Translations under genes and position numbers: made by a program
The notes under the pieces: generated by a model
What the model was told of the DNA's origin: nothing
Seen by the model: the letters and a program-made list of their open reading frames with translations, nothing else
The model's database searches: none
Source of the DNA: Odiellus spinosus
Lineage: Eukaryota > Arthropoda > Arachnida > Opiliones > Phalangiidae
Reading direction: 5' to 3'
NCBI GenBank assembly: GCA_963920705.1
Contig: OY987231.1
Coordinates: forward strand, 20,003,024 to 20,067,023
Length of the DNA: 64,000 bases
In this document: positions 11,723-64,000 of the stretch, piece after piece
How positions within the stretch are numbered: position 1 is the first letter of the stretch
Layout: every line of letters starts with the position of its first letter

Positions 11723-11995
11723 TTTTGAAGTAGAACAAATTGTTCGTAATTCTAAATCGAAACGTACGAGTGAACTAATCGTAAGTGCGTGTGCCGCGGA
11801 GTGACCATCGTGAAAAGTTTCATTTTACTAATCGAGTGAACTGGATTCTATGCCTAAATATCGGTTTGAGCTGGTCGTGAGTGGTTTCAAGTGTTTATCG
11901 CGTTTCGTGGTTCGGTATAATTTCGCAATGGATAAGAATTATTATGTTTGTACTTTGTCAAGAAACGGATTAAAATCAACCCTTATTACCTGCTA

Positions 11996-12021
11996 TGAAT
12001 CAAGTAGAGCCTACTACTAAA
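11996..12021 (+). other. Possible short first coding exon
   Basis: An ATG opens MNQVEPTTK and runs into a good donor, AG followed by GTAAGAG at 12022, just after the duplicated GC-rich units. It could be a third 5' exon of the same unidentified transcript. There is no recognisable protein and no partner exon, so the call is weak. Confidence 0.2.
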
Positions 12022-12547
12022 AGGTAAGAGATCCAAAACCTTTCCAAATTGTTTTACCCACAAATTATCAATGAAATCTCTAAATCTCTGTCAAAACATA
12101 GTAATATTTAAGGCTTTTTAAGCGATTTGAGACTGAGTTTTATCCTGTTTCCAACTATGCCAGTAATTAATTTAAATAATGCTTTATTTAAACGATTTAA
12201 CCGTGGTTGTTGGGTAATAACCATTACATTTCTCCGTGTGTGGCAGGGATTTTACCTAAAACATAAAATAAGCTATGTAATATGTAGTTTGGTAGTGGTA
12301 TGTGGTACCATTGTTAGTTATTATTTCCACTAAAAGTTGCTATTTTTGAAAAATGCAACTAAACGTTATTTTAGTAATTTGACTTCTCAAAGTTACTATT
12401 CTCATAATAAGATAACTATAAAACAATAATTCTCTTGGTTTTCAAGTAAAAGTTGAGCGGGAAAATATATTTTCTTGCGTAATTTTTTTCTCCAATCTCG
12501 ATGCCACGTAGTGGGGGCCTCATCTTCTGGGCTTTCCGTTGGGAATT

Positions 12548-12610
12548 TAGGCTAACGGAAGTCTGGATAACCGGAAGTCTGGTAACGGAAGTCTGATAAC
12601 CGGAAAAAGT
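12548..12610. repeat. Short tandem repeat, GGAAGTCTGG units
   Basis: Three to four copies of a roughly 16-bp unit TAACCGGAAGTCTGG with variants. It is followed by A-rich TATAGGAAAA units to about 12710. Confidence 0.65.
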
Positions 12611-12741
12611 GAAAAAATAGGCAAATATAGGGAGAAAACCTTCGGTTTATATAGGAAGGCATTGAAAATATAGGAAAAAATAGGAAATATAGGAAGTCTG
12701 GTCACCATGGTATTATTTACACAAAGATTTCAGAACGCGTT

Positions 12742-14629
12742 AATATAAAAGAGTATCAAATAACGAAGTTGTTTCATGACTCGAGTATTGATTATCCTTA
12801 TCCCGTAATAATAAAGGTATTATTTGGAGTATTTGGTTGATTTTAACCGGGTATTTTCTCGTTAAAACACATTTAAACGATATAATTATAATTTACGTAA
12901 CTAATTACGAGGAAAAAACCAGGTCTGAATCAGTCAAATTCTCAAAACAATACATTATCCGCGCCCTATGGGGATTTACATGGCGAATCTGGATTTTAAA
13001 TATTTTATTTTGATAAAACTGATGAACTGATTGTTCTCATCTCGCTTTAATGGAAATAGGACCCCAAAAGCGATCGAAATCCACCAAAAAAGGTTCCAGA
13101 TTCGAAACTTTATTTTTGACAATTTTGAAATCCGCGAAAACTTCAAAATTTCATTTTCCCTTTTTTGGTTTTTTCGAAAATGAGCAAAAATAAAGTTTCG
13201 AATCTGGAACTTTTTTTGGTGGATTTCGGTTCCTTTCGGGGTCCTATTTCCATTAAAGCGAGTTGAGACCAATCCATTTATCGGTTTTGTCAAAATAAAA
13301 TATTTTAAAATCATATTTCGCCACGTTAATCTCCATAGGGGGCCAATAAGGTATAATTAATAGTATTTGCTTGATTTTTACCGGGTTTTTTCTCGTTAAA
13401 AGACATTTAAACGATATAATTATAACTTACGTAACTAATTACGAGGAAAAAACCAAGTCAGAATCAGTCAAATTCTCAAAACAATACATTATCCGCGCCC
13501 TATGGGGATTTGCATGGCTAATCTGGATTTTAAATATTTTATTTTGATAAAACTGATGAACTGATTGGTCTCATGTCGCTTTAATGGAAATAGGACCCCG
13601 AAAGGAACCGAAATCCACCAAAAAAGGTTCCAGATTCGAAACTTTATTTTTGACAATTTTGAAATCCCCGAAAACTTCAAAACTTCATTTTCCCTTTTTT
13701 GGTTTTTTCGAAAATGAGCAAAAATAAAGTTTCGAATCTGGAACTTTTTTTGGTGGATTTCGGTTCCTTTCGGGGTCCTATTTCCATTAAAGCGAGTTGA
13801 GACCAATCCGTTTATCGGTTTTGTCAAAATAAAATATTTAAAATCCAGATTCGCCATGCAAATCCCCATAGTGCGCGGATAATGTATTGTTTTGAGAATT
13901 TGACTGATTCTGACCTGGTTTTTCCCTCGTAATTAGTTACGCAAGTTATAATTATATCGTTTAAATGTCTTTTAACGAGAAAAACCCCGGTAAAAATCAA
14001 GCAAATACTAAAAATTATACCTTATTGGCCCCCTATGGAAATTAACGTGGCGAAATATGATTTTAAAATATTTTATTTTGACCAAACCGATAAACGGATT
14101 GGTCTCAACTCGCTTTAATGGAAATAGGACCCCGAAAGGAACCGAAATCCACCAAAAAAAGTTCCAGATTCGAAACTTTATTTTTGCTCATTTTCGAAAA
14201 AACCAAAAAAGGGAAAATGAAGTTTTGAAGTTTTCGGGGATTTCAAAATTGTCAAAAATAAAGTTTCGAATCTGGAACCTTTTTTGGTGGATTTCGATCG
14301 CTTTTGGGGTCCTATTTCCATTAAAGCGAGATGAGACCAATCAGTTCATCAGTTTTATCAAAATAAAATATTTAAAATCCAGATTCGCCATGTAAATCCC
14401 CATAGGGCGCGGATAATGTATTGTTTTGAGAATTTGACTGATTCTGACTTGGTTTTTTCCTCGTAATTAGTTACGTAAATTATAATTATATCGTTTAAAT
14501 GTCTTTTAACGAGAAAAAACTCGGTTAAAATCAAGCAAATACTCCAAATAATACCTTTATTATTACGGGATAAGGATAATCAATACTCGAGTCATGAAAC
14601 AACTTCGTTATTTGTTACTCTTTTATATT
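12742..14629. mobile_element. 1.9-kb palindrome of nested hairpins (element E)
   Basis: The outer arms match from AATATAAAAGAGTATCAAAT at the left to its inverse at the right. Inside are three roughly 370-bp units (about 12970-13345, 13495-13872, 14030-14405), each itself palindromic. They are joined by two inverted 150-bp spacers carrying ATTATCCGCGCCCTATGGGG, so the whole is symmetrical about 13686. Each unit has an open frame of about 112 codons on one strand (12976-13314 and 13489-13869 minus, 14057-14395 plus). Because the unit folds back on itself, the peptide is an artefact of the repeat. No transposase is present. Confidence 0.85.
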
Positions 14630-14631
14630 GA

Positions 14632-15095
14632 TTTGGGTCCACTTGATCGACTCCCAAATGATCGACAAGAGGTCCACTTGATAGACACCCAAATGATCGA
14701 CTCACAATTGATCGACTCCCAAATGATCGACAAAAGGTCCACTTGATCGACTCCCAAATGATCGACAAAGGGTCCACTTGATCGACTCCCAAACGATCGA
14801 CAAAGGGATCAAATGATTGATGCCTAATCCCAAATTACCGACAACAAAGGGTGCATTTGATAGTTTCCCAATTGGTCAACTTCGTAATAACGATTATAAA
14901 TAGATTAACCAACCTAACCTAACCCAAACCTAACCTAACCTAACCTGACCTATACTCGTTACTCGCTAAAAAACTGGGCTGTCGATCAATTGGAATGGCT
15001 TGTCGATCAAATGGGAGTCGATCAAATGGGAGTCGATCAAACGGTAGTCGATCAAACGGACTCCTTGTCGATCAATTGGAAGTCGAGCAAATGAA
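14632..15095. repeat. Inverted minisatellite arms around CCTAA core (locus P2)
   Basis: The left arm (14632-14815) has about five units of GATCGACTCCCAAATGATCG type. The right arm (about 14985-15095) holds the same units inverted (GTCGATCAAATGGGAGTCGA). Between them, 14910-14950 carries seven to eight CCTAA-like units, the insect telomere repeat. It abuts the right end of element E. Confidence 0.8.
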
Positions 15096-15168
15096 CCTAA
15101 GCCTTTATGATAACGCGTTCTGAAATCTTTGTGTAAATAATACCATGGTGGCAAGGTTTCCGATAACC

Positions 15169-15184
15169 GACCCCCCCCCCCCCC
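15169..15184. repeat. Poly-C tract
   Basis: A run of about 14 consecutive C, unusual in such AT-rich DNA. Its length may be uncertain for sequencing reasons. Confidence 0.8.
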
Positions 15185-15610
15185 ACCATATAATGATGGT
15201 CCCTGTTTATTTTTTGAGTGTTACTATTTTCACTAAAATTAAGGCAAACTTTGAGTATCACCCCTGCATTGGTTTTTAACTATGACTGTAATTTGATTAG
15301 TTTTATCCAATTTAATTAAAATGGTGATTTTAGATATTATTCTTAAAGTAAAAATATTGGATCTTTTTGGGGCTAATTTTGATTCTGGTGAGGGCGAAAT
15401 ATTTTCATAATAATTTTTAAATATTTTGACTTAAATACTCCTAAATTAAATACTTGATTGAAAATATCTTTAGTTTGAATTGTACTTTTTGAAATGGATG
15501 TAACTAACGTTTCTCGGTTCGCTGCCGTTCAAAATAACCAAATTCTTATAAGTCACTAATTTCACTTTTATTTCGTGGAGCTTCGGGTGCAAGTCTTGTC
15601 CTATATTTAA

Positions 15611-16050
15611 AGATACTATCTACGATGCAACCTAACAACAAGTGATTTTTTATCGATTCCTTATTGTTTAAATAGGCCTAATCCACTACTGAAAATATTT
15701 ACAAACAAATATTAAACTAGAAATAAATTTAAAACTTACCCTGAAAATAGGCTTAGTGGGATTCATGGAGGTCCTGTTTTCCTCGCGTGTAAGGTCTAGC
15801 GACCAATCGCGCGCGACGTAAGTCTCGTGGAGATCTCGCGTGAACGACGGGCCTTTGCTCATTGGTCGCTAGACCTTACACGGACGCGATTCAGGATCTC
15901 CATGAATGCCGCTAAGCCTATTTTCAGGGTAAGTTTTAAATTTATTTCTAGTTTAATATTTGTATTGTAAACTTTTTATCGATGGATTAGGCCTATTTAA
16001 ACGATAAGGAATCGATTTAAAATCACTTGTAATTAGGTTGCATTCTCCCT
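15611..16050. mobile_element. Family D foldback MITE, copy 1 (TTAA target)
   Basis: Long inverted arms through most of the element, including TAGCGACCAAT against ATTGGTCGCTA. It is flanked by TTAA on both sides (15607-15610, 16051-16054). The right end reads GGTTGCATTCTCCCT; the left terminal 12 bp have diverged. Other copies are at 23750 and 34111. TTAA targets point to piggyBac- or Kolobok-type mobilisation. Confidence 0.8.
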
Positions 16051-16054
16051 TTAA

Positions 16055-16155
16055 AGTCGTCTTCTTTTCTAACTTAGCAGACGACGTTGACCATAACAAA
16101 TTGCGCAGTCAAAGCTATCATTTTAAAGGGGCATATAACAGAGCGGATAGGTCCT
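16055..16155. repeat. Family G dispersed repeat, copy 1
   Basis: Shares CTTAGCAGACGACGTTGA, CCATAACAAATTG and CAGTCAAAGCTA with 54394-54520, ending in TTTTAAAGGGGC. Borders are unclear and it directly follows family D copy 1. Confidence 0.55.
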
Positions 16156-19100
16156 TTAAGAAACATTACTTTTTAAAATAAATAAACCAACAAGTTACTT
16201 TTGCAAGTTTTTATTTTAAATATATTACATAATATTTAAGCTAGATTTTTGTACCAATTATAATGTTTTTCATTATTATAGGGGCGCTATAACTTTTAAT
16301 TTTTTAATTTTTTTTTTTTTTCTTTCGTTGTTATATACTCTAAATAACTTAAACAGTAATTTAATATTCAATTGATGGAATCTTTTTCTTTTTAAATTGA
16401 GTTAAAATAAACCACAAATATAACAGGTTTATTTATTATAATTTTTTTTTTCATAATTAGTTTAATTTTTCTTTGCGGGTGCTTTTTTTTTTTTTTTTTT
16501 TTTTTTTTTGTTTTTTTTTTGTTTCAGGATTATATCATTTTCTTAATTACTTCTTTGTCGTTTTTATTTTTTTCACATGGTATTTATTAACTAGGAATTA
16601 GGAGAGAGTAATATTTTTCCATTATTTGTTCGTAGTTAGGTTTTTATTTTAGGTAATTATTATTATTATTTTTTTTTTTGTTTAATTAAATTGAAGCTAT
16701 AGAAAAAAAGGAATAGTTATGCCGACTATAATTGAACCAAATGGTCATCCTCGCCAAAAGTCGTTCCTGTAGAAGGTCACGGTTTACAATTATGCTAAGG
16801 TTTCAGTTCCATAAATTGTAACAGTAGCGACGGCTAACGAGAAAACCAAATAGTTTTCATTTAAATTTTAGATTATATTAATGTCGGCGCTAGTTTTTTT
16901 TTTTTTTTTTTTTTTTTTTTAGTTTTTCGAAAAAAAAACTTTAAGGGACATTTATATACAACGGTCAGTCGCCAGTGAATCGCGGGTTTTTTTTTTAACA
17001 AATGTTTTTTTTTTAATACAAAAATCTTAGATATCACTTACCTCTTCAAATAATATAGAAGAGGTTGACAATCACAGGCCATACTCATAGTCCAGGTTAC
17101 AATATGTTTTCTATTCAACATATACCTATATTTACATTTTAAATTTTTATTTTTTTTTATTTATTTCATTTTTATTTACCTTATATCTACGAAAACGAAA
17201 TTGAAACGAACATCATTATTTTTTATTTTATTTTTTTTTTTTGCTGCTCATTTTTAGTTTAAAAACATTATTATATATTTTCCAACTTAGGCACTGGGCT
17301 ATTTTTTTTTATTCATATTTTTTTTTTTTTTTGTTAGGCAACAAGAAAAGTGCCACACTACTTAGCTTATATTTTTTTTTTATTCAGAGTCAAAGTATGC
17401 AAAAAGCGTGTGGTTTATTTTTTACGTTTATTTATATGCAAAATTTTTATTAGTTTTTTTTTTATTATTTCGCTCATATACGTACGTTTTTGTGTTTCAA
17501 AATATCTCATTTTTTAAACACATTTTGTTTTGTATAATAATCGTGCCATTTTTTTTTTATGTCTAAGTCAATTTAATTTTTTTTTTTGCGTAATTTTTTG
17601 GTTTATTTTTTCCTTATAATAAACTTCAATAATTATCGAAGACGAATAAAAATGGAGTTTAAATTTTAATTAACCTCCGATAATTTTTTAAAGTGTCGTG
17701 ATAATTATTACGAAGAGTATTTGTGAATACATCAAAATTTTATACCATATATATTTTGACGCTTATGCGTTAAATTGTTTCAAAGGATTCCATTTTTTTT
17801 TATTAGCCACATCGACCAATAGGAGCTATATTGTGTTTTTTCTTTTACATTCTATTTTTTTTTTATGATATTTAGATATTGTACAGGCACACGACGCCGA
17901 AGTTTCACGAAATATTTCGTCATTTTTAAATTGCACTATTATTTATTTAATTAATTAAGCCTAATTGTCTATAGTCTTATTCGCCATTTCCTATATTTAA
18001 CAACAATTCGTCTTTTTTTTTTAATTTTTAAATTTATATATTTTTTATTAATCCCTATAATCTCGACGATAACACGTTTTTGCATACCTAGCTCCTCATA
18101 TTTGTTTTGTAATTTTATTATACATATTTTATATATATATGTATATATATAGATATATATATTTCTATATGTAGATTGTCTAAATGGCTATGCTATAACC
18201 AATTTTCTTACGTTTCAGTGCCGTTTATTAAACCCAAATACGGTATCTCTTATCTCTCAGTATTCGCTAAGCTTTTATAATTATTAGTACAATCCTGGCT
18301 ATACCGTTGGCCACAACTTCACAAATTTTACGTTTTTTAGGTGAATTTTTTTGAAAAGCAGACGTCTATTTGAATTTTTTTCTTGTTTTTTTTTTTAGAG
18401 CTGATATAATTTAACAATATCGCGATTATATTTTTAACTATTTACAATGAAAATTAAATCCGCCAGTGCCCCATTTGTTAGCCTCGAGGTAATAACTTGT
18501 CGTTAATTAAGGAAATTCGAGGGCTATATATTTTCAATATTTATAACGTTCGAAGTTAAATTCAAGGCCTATTTACACAAATAAATTGACGCACTGCACT
18601 GTGTTCATTTATTAACTTATTATTATTATTTTATTAATCATTAACGTTGTCTTAAGTTTGGTGGTTTTTTTTTTTTTTTTTTTTTTAGTTTTTCTTTTGT
18701 TTTCTTTACCGTATTTTTACCGCGCGGTAATTTTTAATGAAAATTGTCGTTGCATGAATACTTTAAATAGATATTAGGCGTTATTATTTTTAAATCAACG
18801 AAATTATAAAGTTGTTGAGCGCTTTGATGTGTGTGTTGTGTGTGTATGTGTAGATTCTGTAGCAGCCCCGATGGAAATTCGATTTTCGAATATTTTTTTT
18901 TTTTTTTCTTAATTATAAATGATGTTTTTTTTTATTAATTACTTTTTTTCCCTCTTAATTTGATACGATATTGACTGGGCTTAATTTTTGAAGCGATGCT
19001 CGTAACACGATAGTTGTTTTGTGCAAATTTTCTCGTACCGGGATATTATTATTATTATTACGGGGATTTAATATTTATATTAAAAATATCGAAACCGAAA

Positions 19101-19893
19101 AATTCACTCGTTCTTCTGACACTTGACCCAATTAAAGAAACATAGGAAAGGTTAAAGGGTTATTAAAATGGTCTATTATAATGTTTCGTAATATTTATAA
19201 AATTCACTACTTTTTTACTTCAAAAATATATTTTAGTTACTTTCATATCTCTTTCTCTCTCTCTCTTTAAATTTCTAAAAACCCCTGAATAATTTATTAA
19301 TTTAGAATTAATTTATAATCGAGCTATTTTAAGCTAAGTGCTGACGAAGCGTTTTCAAATATACGAGAAAAAATTATTGCAATATATGAATTATTGGGTT
19401 TTTTTTTAACGTGAACGCCTATATTCCGAAAGAATTGTGAGAATTGGGTATTGAAGAAAAATTGGGTAATATTATATTACCTTAATTATATTATTTTTGT
19501 AGGCACAGTGTTTTTCACGTAGAATTTAAAATTTGAACCTTGTAAAGGTTATAATTTATTATTTTTTTGCGTTAGTTCCTCCCCCCTCTACTAACCCGCC
19601 CAAAAAAATGATTTTGTTACAAAAAGAATTGTTCAAATAACGAGAGAGATTTCAATCGAAAGATTGCGGGGGAAAGGTAAGGAAAGGAAACCGTCTGCCG
19701 CGTATTCTAATCGGTCGGTTATCGATTTTTTCGCGTTGGCGGCGCGATTAATGTTAAAAGTTAGGATTAATCTCTCGGGCCATGGACGATATACGAATCT
19801 ATAGATTGGGTAATTGGTCGCCTCCGTTATTAGGGTCACGGGAGGTCAGATGAACGAGTAAGGCCCGTCAGTCAGGGCGCTACAGAGCAGCAG
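16156..19893. other. T-rich, gene-poor sequence downstream of slo
   Basis: Dense homopolymer T tracts on the plus strand (for example 16482-16509, 16895-16920, 18666-18686). On the slo strand this is A-rich sequence after the stop codon. Part may be a slo 3' UTR if distal polyadenylation is used. I find no coding exon on either strand. Confidence 0.5.
19556..19561 (-). terminator. Candidate proximal slo poly(A) signal
   Basis: TTTATT on the plus strand (AATAAA on the slo strand), about 330 nt after the slo stop. More lie further on, so the real end is not fixed. Confidence 0.35.
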
Positions 19894-61577
<41,684 letters not shown>

Positions 61578-63126
61578 CTAGAAATAAAAACAGTGATGTT
61601 AAGAATCTGTTTCTTTCTTGGTTTGTCACGGAGACAGACCGTGGCAGAGAGTCACTTTCAAGGATATAGCCACATTAAACAAACATTTCCCCAATACAGT
61701 ATCCCCTCGTTCTTGAGGGAAATATTTACCCCACACAAGCGTTTCGGCTGTAATCGTTATTGACAACGAACGATCGCTACCTTGAACGGTTCCTTCACTT
61801 TCGAATGTCTCTCAAAAAGCACTTATCTTTTATAAAGTTACAAGCGTTATTGAAATAAAAAGAAAAAAAATCAATTCGAATTTCACTAAAAATTATATAA
61901 TATTAAAAATAAATAATTGCTCTAAATGTCTACGTTTTAATATTTTTTTAAAAATGATCCTCCAACGAAAATAATTTGAATTAATTATTAAGACTTGAAA
62001 ATAATAATTTTCTCCTAAATTATCAAATACAATTAAATATTTTTATAAATAGTAAATTAATCCACGTTTTAAAGACGATTTTTTTTTTTCATCTCCCTAT
62101 AGTGTTTTGGTTTCGTGATAATGACATTGTTTTTGTTCATTCAACCAGAAGCACCAACAATTTTTAATTCATAGCCGCGTTCAGCGACACGTACCGGAGG
62201 TACCACCTGATATAGAAAATATATCTACCGATCTTTATCGCTGAACGAGGCCCAAACTAGACTAAATTCGCCAATAAAATATGTAATCTATATATATTTT
62301 TGAAAATTAACCGGTAATAGAGAAATAATATAACAAAACTAACGATTTCCATGGTTTTCATATAATTCTAGCCATTATAACTTAATATAAAATTTTTGGT
62401 ATACTGTATATTAGAAGGATAAAAAAATGCATGCGCAAATATCGACTTAGGTGTTAACCACGTGCTTTAAGATAAAGTAAAGTATAACTTTGTTAGTAAA
62501 TTAATAGGATTTCGAGATATTAAAACGAAAAATAATAAAACATTCGAATTCGAACGATGCGTTCAGCAATATGCAAATTCGTTGTCAACCAAAACACCTG
62601 TATGGGAATCTGAGATCAACCGAGCATTCTTATATGGCTCTTAATTGATGAATGTTTGGATGCTGTGTTCTAGTTTATTTTTTTCCTTATCATTTTCCGC
62701 GTTGTATATACAATATGAATAAGGAGTGTCTTTTATCTATAAGCTTATTATAAATCCTACGAAGTTAGTCGGAATGATAGGCTTAAAGAGTGCGAAGCGT
62801 TTCCAAGTTCCACATATAGTGTTAATCACTCGTTATAGAGATTCTTTAGTAGTTAAGATAATAACATCTAACTCGTTTAAATCGCGCAGGGGATTTTACT
62901 TTTTCGTGTAACTGAATAACGAAATATTCGGGGCTGATTAAAGGGAGGATGAAGAGGAAAATTAAGTGATTTTTTTTTTATTGATCCTGCTTCTAAAAAT
63001 AAGATATGTTTGTGCAGTAGTAAAACATTCAGAAAGTGTATCTTGAGCTGTACAAAAAAATTGGAAACATCATGATTTTGGTATTCAACTTCCAACAAAT
63101 AAAAAGACGACCCATCTTTGGCTTAA
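61578..63126. other. slo intron upstream of e1
   Basis: AT-rich. The region 61620-61800 is richer in GC, but no frame codes the expected S0 or pre-S1 sequence. A short family I relative with ends GCCGCGTTCAGCG and CGCTGAACGAGGC lies at 62174-62251. Confidence 0.5.
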
Positions 63127-63814
63127 AGGAAGATTATTAGGTGAAAATTTCGTACCCATTTTAATTTTTTATCTGATTCCTTGCAATTAAATATATCCTG
63201 CTGAATTTTTTCACATTTTTTAAAAAATTATTTCGATAAGAATTAATTATTTAAAACTTAATTAGGCTTAGCTATGTGTTTGAATTTTTCACTGTTGCCA
63301 AAGGACCAATCAGAGCTAAGAGCCAATGAAAGGAGACTCTATCGAAGTTAGATCGTAGAACTCCTAGCGACATCTAGGTGATAATATAAAGATCTTGGTT
63401 TTAATTGAAGATTTGAAATATAGAATAGTTTACTAATTTTCTCCAAAAGAAGCGGCAGCAACTTTTTAAAAACTATAAGCTTCGCTAGTAACGAGCTTTG
63501 GATGATAATGATGCCTACAATCTTTTATAAACCTAATTTTCATAAAAATCAAATCCAAAATTTAAACTACGTTATCACCTAGATGTCGCTAGGGTTTCTA
63601 CTTTTTATCTTAGTAAGTCGGGGGATGAGTCCTTGGTTCTGATTGGCTTCTTGGCAATAGTAGAAAAATTCGAATGCATGTTTAGGATATAAAACTTTAA
63701 AAAATATTTTCTAATAATATTTGTACTTCAAAAATTATGAAAAAATTCAGGGGAGCATATTTTTACATAAGGAATCAGAAAAAAAAATACTTCATTTCAG
63801 CTAATAGTATCCCT
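63127..63814. mobile_element. Foldback element J (688 bp, TTAA target)
   Basis: TTAA at 63123-63126 and 63815-63818. The arms extend about 300 bp with mismatches: TCTGATTCCTT/AAGGAATCAGA, CTGAATTTTTTCA/TGAAAAAATTCAG, CACCTAGATGTCGCTAG inverted against CTAGCGACATCTAGGTG. The centre carries GCCAAAGGACCAATCAGAGC facing its inverse. No coding capacity. Confidence 0.75.
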
Positions 63815-63818
63815 TTAA

Positions 63819-64000
63819 TAAAATCCCCGCGACACCTGCTACGGTACGCGAAAAATCTTGTCTCGTTAATATTTTATGAAGCCAAAAGTGGGTACTCTTT
63901 TGATTAGTCGATTTTCCGATTTTTGTACACTCCAGAAACATTTCCCGAAGGTTTTTTTTATTTTCTACTTCATCTTCCCTTTAAGGAGAAATATTTAAGG
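63819..64000. other. Right edge, no feature seen
   Basis: AT-rich sequence with TTTAAGG and TTTAAGGAG near the edge that resembles the ends of the TTAA elements. The window ends before any border can be confirmed. Confidence 0.4.

Noticed and set aside
12976..14395. Three conserved frames of about 112 codons that look like a small gene family
   Set aside because: They lie in self-palindromic units of element E. The same peptide appears on both strands and its two halves mirror each other at DNA level, so conservation follows from the repeat.

Overview
This is eukaryotic, almost certainly insect, nuclear DNA. It is AT-rich, its genes are split by canonical GT-AG introns, and it holds short interstitial runs of the insect telomere unit (TTAGG/CCTAA). 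I could not place it in an order. Four protein genes are supported. (1) The last exon of a rhodopsin-like GPCR, plus strand, 849-1085. (2) A small secreted acidic then Gly/His/Ser-rich protein, minus strand, four exons, 3786-5815, with a TATA box. (3) NAF1, the H/ACA RNP assembly factor, plus strand, eight exons, 7449-10848. (4) slowpoke (slo), the BK calcium-activated potassium channel, minus strand, from 61577 down to its stop codon at 19894. It covers about two thirds of the window; only the N-terminal exon(s) with S0 lie outside.

The slo reading was assembled exon by exon. Twenty-one coding exons join with compatible phases into one 992-codon frame ending in a stop. The exon spanning the end of S6 and the S6-RCK1 linker is present in three tandem copies (43040-43131, 41193-41284, 40351-40442). 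All are 92 bp with the same phases, so they look like mutually exclusive alternatives. The last intron uses a GC donor.

Most other DNA is non-autonomous foldback transposons. Families A (5 copies), B (5) and F (2) all begin CA, end TG and are flanked by exact 7-bp target duplications. Families D, H and J sit in TTAA sites. Families C and I are mariner-like with TA sites. A 1.9-kb palindrome made of nested palindromes lies at 12742-14629. A recurring architecture, inverted arms of degenerate short tandem repeats around a core of TTAGG-like units, occurs at four loci (8934-9190, 14632-15095, 46845-47500, 50985-51370).

These transposons shape slo. Two roughly 97% identical F copies lie in inverted orientation on either side of exons e14-e20, and near-identical inverted C copies flank e12-e13. 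The pre-mRNA should therefore form long double-stranded RNA, which suggests circular RNA, exon skipping or RNA editing. Between NAF1 and slo is a GC-richer, E2F-motif-bearing tandem duplication that resembles duplicated 5' exons of an unidentified plus-strand transcript.
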